The translations under genes were made by a program, and so were the position numbers. From assembly GCF_024460475.1 (NCBI RefSeq), contig NZ_JANFYN010000012.1, forward strand, positions 1 to 55,030: 55,030 nt of DNA, read 5' to 3'. Within the stretch, counting starts at the first letter, position 1; the number at the start of each line of letters is the position of its first letter. The notes under the pieces are model-generated. The model saw only the letters and a list, made by a program, of their open reading frames with translations, was not told where the DNA came from and did not search any database. Of the stretch, positions 51,701-55,030 are shown piece by piece. The DNA is from Holdemanella sp. MSK.7.32 (lineage in GTDB: Bacteria; Bacillota_I; Bacilli_A; Erysipelotrichales; Erysipelotrichaceae).

Positions 51701-51943
51701 TGTCTCTTGTGAGCAAGTACAATTTGTAGTTAATATCGTACCATATTCATTCACTCTAAAGTTAATAATTTCCTCATTCCAACGTGTTTGAATAATAGCC
51801 TTTACTTCATAATATAAAATCCGATCATGCACTCTTTCAATTGAAATACGCTCAATCTTACCTGCATAATAAGGATCATTTGCCTCATAATATATCCATG
51901 AATTTTTAATAAAACGATTTAAAGACTCTTCAAAAATATGCAT
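48779..51943 (-). CDS. SWIM-domain SNF2-family DEAD/DEAH helicase
   Basis: 1054 residues from ATG 51943 (AGGTGG six bases upstream). N-terminal SWIM zinc finger with CTCS and CVH (Cys75, Cys77, Cys85, His87). Residues ~130-600 are a large SNF2-associated region. The helicase core has ILADDMGLGKTIQ, the DEAQ box in VLDEAQFIKN, and motif VI QATDRAYRIGQ. Bacterial members are linked to chromosome maintenance or transcription (RapA-like), substrate unknown. Monocistronic between malQ and the GNAT gene. Confidence 0.93.
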   Translation of the reverse strand: MHIFEESLNRFIKNSWIYYEANDPYYAGKIERISIERVHDRILYYEVKAIIQTRWNEEIINFRVNEYGTILTTNCTCSQETHKGCVHLVSVVRAINAINPQTFPFCVEYQQYIEEKNRQEELERKRRRIHSLNQAAFDFLKEKQEDKVNNFFKENENRIRLTLHPSNSYYYDQTAFKLKIQVNRAYTVKNIQTLMRGFFEKKLESFGKNTQIYLNPEDLDEPSQKIYSFLMKYTFSKDWQKDGEIYSECLDDFFDLNVSLPNDYTEFKTDEKDIKLVIKLVEYDDCFELNVDLDDNFLIGNKHFYVVDYKNITRYTLDADGFLASLAYNVSQEDGWLIKKSEFRAFYLQCLQPYMDYIQLETNVDVEKYATVIENIRVYSDLENANMIVWGNYLENNQKKSFFTNTDSNQIASIEAIISHYAVKIEDNKAVFKGRSDALYNFLDYGIPLIQKQADVYVSEELKRLKNRRSMNLSVKVYVQNDLLKMELDSDVNADELSHILNAYRKKKKFYQLKNGEMIDLEDTGLEQLNELASTMNLTTKDFRKETIEKPAYQAFHLMDVDSELDVRNDDSVTEYTDRLMKVKEQTIQLKDEYKSLLRTYQQQGIQWLYDLKNMNLNGILADDMGLGKTIQVLVFYEQFVSKDKPSLIVCPSSLMYNWMSEIEKFKIGVDAVCVTGTQEVRKEIIQENHELYITTYDYLRRDVELYMPMEFEYIVLDEAQFIKNPKTKNAQSVKVLKSKHRLALTGTPIENSLSELWSIFDFLLPGYLYSLNYFTKNFEKPIQMGDDDRQSKLQKLVSPFILRRTKKQVLKDLPDKVEKDMWLNFSPEEKQLYLANLAQVNEQLQQQLELEQVDSILIIAMMTRLRQICCEPRMLYENYKGESTKFTMCLELIETLKENGKKVLLFSSFTSIFDSFIEEFNQRGIKYHMITGAVDKKKRKEEVDAFQSDDSDVFLISLKAGGTGLNLTKAQAVIHYDPWWNVSAQNQATDRAYRIGQTKNVLVYQLLMKNTIEAKIYEMQKRKKEMSDIFVENSNGGISTLSKEELRDLFSME

Positions 51944-52033
51944 ACGCAACCCACCTAACTTTCTCCTTATTATACCACAAATTTGACTTTCTATTTTTGA
52001 GTTGTTAATGTATCAGAAAGAAAGAGGAATAAT

Positions 52034-52450
52034 ATGTACACAAAAATTTTTACAACCTTGCCACAAGAAGCCAAAAATATTCGTATTGAAGTATTCATGA
52101 AAGAACAAGGCTTTGAAAATGAATTTGATGATATTGACACTATTAGTCATCATATCGTTGTCTTTGCCGAAGGAAAACCCATCGGAACATGCCGATTCTT
52201 CAAAGAAAACAATCACTACACCATTGGAAGGGTGGCTGTATTAAAGGAATATCGGAACCAGCATATTGGTAATTTACTACTTGAAAGTGCCGAAAATGAA
52301 ATCAAAAAATTAAACGGAGACTTAATTGTAGTACACGCACAAGTTCGTGTCAGCCCATTCTATGAAAAACAAGGCTATATTCCGTTTGGTCAAATCGATG
52401 ATGATGAAGGAGTCCCACATATGTGGATGAAAAAAAAGATACAGTATTAA
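52034..52450 (+). CDS. GNAT-family N-acetyltransferase
   Basis: 138 residues. The acetyl-CoA-binding signature is in RVAVLKEYRNQHIGNLLLE, and FYEKQGYIPFG is the usual C-terminal motif. AGAGG precedes the ATG. Single gene, convergent with the aminotransferase gene (4-bp overlap of stop codons). Acceptor unknown. Confidence 0.92.
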   Translation: MYTKIFTTLPQEAKNIRIEVFMKEQGFENEFDDIDTISHHIVVFAEGKPIGTCRFFKENNHYTIGRVAVLKEYRNQHIGNLLLESAENEIKKLNGDLIVVHAQVRVSPFYEKQGYIPFGQIDDDEGVPHMWMKKKIQY

Positions 52451-52461
52451 GCTACTGTATC
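52438..52461. terminator. Bidirectional terminator between GNAT and aminotransferase genes
   Basis: GATACAGTA and TACTGTATC form a 9-bp stem with 6-base loop spanning both stop codons; T8 follows on the minus strand. Confidence 0.8.
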
Positions 52462-53676
52462 CAAAATATCCTTCATCTTTTTTGCGAGTCCCTTTGTCTT
52501 TTCAACCGATAAAGAACAAATCGCAACACGAATACCCAAATTTACTTTGACGGTAAAAATGTTGTTTTCCATTAATGCCTCATGGAATTTGTCACGTGTT
52601 TCATTATCCATAGATAAAGTTACGAAGAATCCTTCTTTGTAAGGATAATGTTTTAATCCCACTTCCTTCGCTTCTTTGACAAAGATATCTCCACGTTCTT
52701 TTAATAAATTTACATAGTGCAATCTTTCTTTATCATACGCATCTTTATGATTGTCTAATACATCTACAAATGTAGCCATAGCTCCATTGTTGATATTTGA
52801 CCAAGTCGCACGCGCATCCTTTTCAAACACGATCTTTACTTGTCGAACTGCTTCTTTATCTTGTCCTAACACAATGGCAGCTCCACAACGAAGGCCATAA
52901 CTTGTCATTGATTTTGATAAACTAAATGCGACAATTACGACAAAATTTTTCTCAATTTGATCAAACTGCGCAAAGTATTCTTTCGCCTTTTCTTGTCTAG
53001 AAGAGAAATCAATATACGCAATATCATTCAACAATACTACGGCATGTGTTTTTGAACATTCATTCAAGAAAGAGATCACTTCTTTCCATTCGTCTTCACT
53101 CAAAGAATAACCAGTTGGATTGTGACAAGGATCATTGATCACAATGACTAAACGATTTTGTTTTTCCATCACATTTTTACATGCCGATTTAAAAGAGTTT
53201 AAATTAAAGTGATCTTCTTCAAATAAACTATACTTTTCCACATCCAAATTGTGCATCTGCGCCATTAGTGCATAAGATCCCCATGCGATTTCTGGCAAGA
53301 CAACTGTTTGTCCCTCATCCAAACACTCTTGTAAAGTCATACCAACGGCACCGGTTCCTCCAGGTGTTGCGATAACTTCATGTTCTAAGTGTGAATTTCC
53401 ATTCAATACCCAGTCATATACTTTTTGTCTAAAGTCTGGATTTCCTGTAAAACTAGCTGCATAAGCTGCCAATACCTTATTATCCAAGTTTTTTAATGAA
53501 CTAAATACACTGTCTAAGGCAACCAAAGTTCCCTCTTCATCATATAAAGAACCGATTGTCGCATCTACAACATTTTCACTTCCCACCTTAGCCTTAGCCT
53601 CTTTTGCCTTGGCAACAATTGAGAATACAGTATCTACGATTGGTGTTTGATTGACACTTTCCTTCACAAAATTCAT
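52447..53676 (-). CDS. Class I/II PLP aminotransferase, probably aromatic amino acid
   Basis: 409 residues. Fold type I aminotransferase with PLP Lys in SLSKSMTSYGLR, NDPCHNPTGYSL around the PLP-contacting Asn, and a C-terminal substrate Arg in GIRVAICSLS. It is downstream of pheA by 2 bp, so it likely converts phenylpyruvate to phenylalanine. Aspartate-type specificity is also possible. Confidence 0.85.
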   Translation of the reverse strand: MNFVKESVNQTPIVDTVFSIVAKAKEAKAKVGSENVVDATIGSLYDEEGTLVALDSVFSSLKNLDNKVLAAYAASFTGNPDFRQKVYDWVLNGNSHLEHEVIATPGGTGAVGMTLQECLDEGQTVVLPEIAWGSYALMAQMHNLDVEKYSLFEEDHFNLNSFKSACKNVMEKQNRLVIVINDPCHNPTGYSLSEDEWKEVISFLNECSKTHAVVLLNDIAYIDFSSRQEKAKEYFAQFDQIEKNFVVIVAFSLSKSMTSYGLRCGAAIVLGQDKEAVRQVKIVFEKDARATWSNINNGAMATFVDVLDNHKDAYDKERLHYVNLLKERGDIFVKEAKEVGLKHYPYKEGFFVTLSMDNETRDKFHEALMENNIFTVKVNLGIRVAICSLSVEKTKGLAKKMKDILDTVA

Positions 53677-53678
53677 AC

Positions 53679-54752
53679 TTATTTTTCCTCCTTTAAAGTA
53701 TATGCTCCCAATACTTTTACACTTTCACACACAGACTGTACCTCTCGAATACAATCATTTGCCTTTGACATATCCCCTTCAATTTCGACAAAGAAGAAAT
53801 ACTCAAAAGGTTTATTTTTCATCGGTCTAGACTGAATACTTTCCATATTCAATCCATTCTTGGCAATACAATCAATGATCTTTGCCAAAGCGCCACTCTC
53901 ATGTTTAACCGATAGAACCATACTAAAGCGATTGCCCTGCATTTGTGGCTTTAATCCAATTACTAAGAATCGCGTTGTGTTAGTCGCATTTTCTTGAATG
54001 TTTGTAGCCAACACCTTTAAGCCATACAACTCTGCATTTTCCTTAGCACCAATAGCTGCTTTATGCACATCCTGTTGTGCTGAAATATATTGAGCTGCCA
54101 TCGCCGTATTTGGATAGGCCACAGTTTGTACATTTAATTCCTTTAAAAATTCTTTAGACTGTGAAAGTGCTTGATCCTTCGAATAGACCCACTCCACATC
54201 TTTTAATGTACTGCCCGGAATTCCAAGTAAACATTGTTCAATCTTTTGATCATAAATTGACTGAATATACACTGGATATTCCATTAATAAATCTAAGACT
54301 TCTCCAACCAATCCAGAATTCGTATTCTCAAAAGGAATCACACCATATTGTACGTCTGAATGGACAACCATTTGAAAGACTTCCTCAAAACTAGAAACGC
54401 CCACTTTTGGATTGGAAGGAAACAACTTCTCGCTCACCATATGCCCAAAGGCACCTTCAACTCCACAATATCCAACTTTATCATGAGACTGCAACGTTCT
54501 TTGATAGGCCTTCGATTCTTTCATAATGAACTTTATAAAAGACTCATAATATTCTTTATAATCCGGATTTTGAATAAACTGTAAATTCTTCTCAATCACA
54601 ACCTGCTCTCTACCCGAATCTAGAATTGGTAAATCATTTTCTATTTTATACGCAATCACATCCTTAACAGCATCCAATCGTGCTTCATACAGCTTGGCCA
54701 TTTCACGATCGATCGCATCAATTTGTGTACGTGCTTGTTCTAACTTATTCAT
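53679..54752 (-). CDS. pheA: Bifunctional chorismate mutase/prephenate dehydratase
   Basis: 357 residues. AroQ-type chorismate mutase (1-88; RTQIDAIDREMAKLYEAR), prephenate dehydratase (about 95-270; GYCGVEGAFGHMVSEK and the catalytic Thr-Arg-Phe in NTTRFLVIG), and ACT domain (about 275-355; ESIQSRPMKNKPFEYFFFVE) for Phe feedback. GAGGTGA precedes the ATG. Forms a phenylalanine pair with the aminotransferase. Confidence 0.95.
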   Translation of the reverse strand: MNKLEQARTQIDAIDREMAKLYEARLDAVKDVIAYKIENDLPILDSGREQVVIEKNLQFIQNPDYKEYYESFIKFIMKESKAYQRTLQSHDKVGYCGVEGAFGHMVSEKLFPSNPKVGVSSFEEVFQMVVHSDVQYGVIPFENTNSGLVGEVLDLLMEYPVYIQSIYDQKIEQCLLGIPGSTLKDVEWVYSKDQALSQSKEFLKELNVQTVAYPNTAMAAQYISAQQDVHKAAIGAKENAELYGLKVLATNIQENATNTTRFLVIGLKPQMQGNRFSMVLSVKHESGALAKIIDCIAKNGLNMESIQSRPMKNKPFEYFFFVEIEGDMSKANDCIREVQSVCESVKVLGAYTLKEEK

Positions 54753-54815
54753 TAGTTCACCTCATGAATATCATACCATAGTTTTCATATATTTTCTGAA
54801 AATGAATGATATAAA

Positions 54816-55030
54816 TCATCTAACGTATAAAGAATAATATTTGAAGCGACTGTTGAATTCGATTCTTTTTAAAAATGAATAAACAACATCTTCTTTTAAA
54901 TCGACAGATGAAATGATGTTCTGGATATGTTCATTCTTTGGGACACGAACTTTGTAGTAATGTTTCATAAAACAGATGGTATCCCATCTTAAAAGACGCA
55001 CTCCTGTTGCAGCACATTTTTGTTTGATAC
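54816..55030 (-). CDS. C-terminal part of an unidentified protein running off the right edge
   Basis: An open frame enters from the right edge (KQKCAATGVRLLRWDT, then KHYYKVRVPKNEHIQ) and ends at 54816, about 70 residues visible. Charged/aromatic composition looks protein-like, but no family is recognised and the start is outside the window. Confidence 0.4.
   Translation of the reverse strand, partial: IKQKCAATGVRLLRWDTICFMKHYYKVRVPKNEHIQNIISSVDLKEDVVYSFLKRIEFNSRFKYYSLYVR

Overview
The window reads as chromosomal DNA of a low-GC, Gram-positive fermentative bacterium of the Bacillota. The gene set (several Glc-type PTS enzymes with BglG/LicT antiterminators, KtrAB, a TetM-like GTPase carrying a Rae1/YacP domain, YitT, AAA_14/DUF4143 ATPases, CydDC-like exporters) fits Erysipelotrichia or a related clade. 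That assignment is inference from gene content only. No rRNA, tRNA, transposase, integrase or CRISPR array was recognised.

Layout. (1) 1-7.6 kb looks like a defence-style island. It holds an AAA+/DUF234 ATPase with a nuclease-like C-terminus, a single-pass membrane protein overlapping an HNH nuclease, and divergently a PLD-SF2 helicase-DUF3427 protein followed by a NUDIX hydrolase. (2) 7.6-18.9 kb is accessory carbon metabolism. One operon encodes PTS IIA, a LicT-like antiterminator, PTS IIBC, an eIF2B-like protein and pseudouridine-5'-phosphate glycosidase, with no pseudouridine kinase. A second operon encodes an antiterminator, alpha-glucoside PTS IICB, a GH4 6-phospho-alpha-glucosidase, IIA and a small membrane protein. 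A candidate type I toxin and a NUDIX gene fragment lie between them. Five same-orientation copies of a ~93-bp repeat sit at the boundaries of these modules. Both antiterminator genes are frameshifted at A-runs. (3) 18.9-22 kb is copper export (csoR-copA). (4) 22.5-27.9 kb is potassium homeostasis: KdpDE-type sensor and regulator divergent from ktrB-ktrA, followed by a 30-residue membrane peptide and a small membrane protein whose ribosome-binding site lies inside a terminator hairpin. (5) 28-30 kb pairs an FMN-dependent alpha-hydroxy-acid enzyme with an EutH-family permease. (6) 30-35 kb is a polyamine ABC transporter operon (regulator-potA-potB-potCD) with a PotC-PotD fusion and an enlarged PotA. 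(7) 35-40.5 kb has a small regulator, a hypothetical, a flavodoxin-type reductase, an EF-G/TetM-like GTPase fused to a Rae1-like NYN endoribonuclease, and a GltD-like oxidoreductase. (8) 40.6-46.6 kb has YitT, an AAA_14/DUF4143 ATPase behind a four-copy 32-33-bp-period motif array, YgbA and a CydDC-like exporter pair. (9) 46.6 kb to the end has a cyclophilin lipoprotein, MalQ, a SWIM-SNF2 helicase, a GNAT acetyltransferase, and an aminotransferase/PheA pair for phenylalanine synthesis.

The most unusual items are the kinase-less pseudouridine/PTS operon, the repeat family that carries the 3' end of the NUDIX gene and brackets the sugar operons, the GTPase-Rae1 fusion, the periodic array upstream of the DUF4143 ATPase, and the paired frameshifts in both antiterminators.
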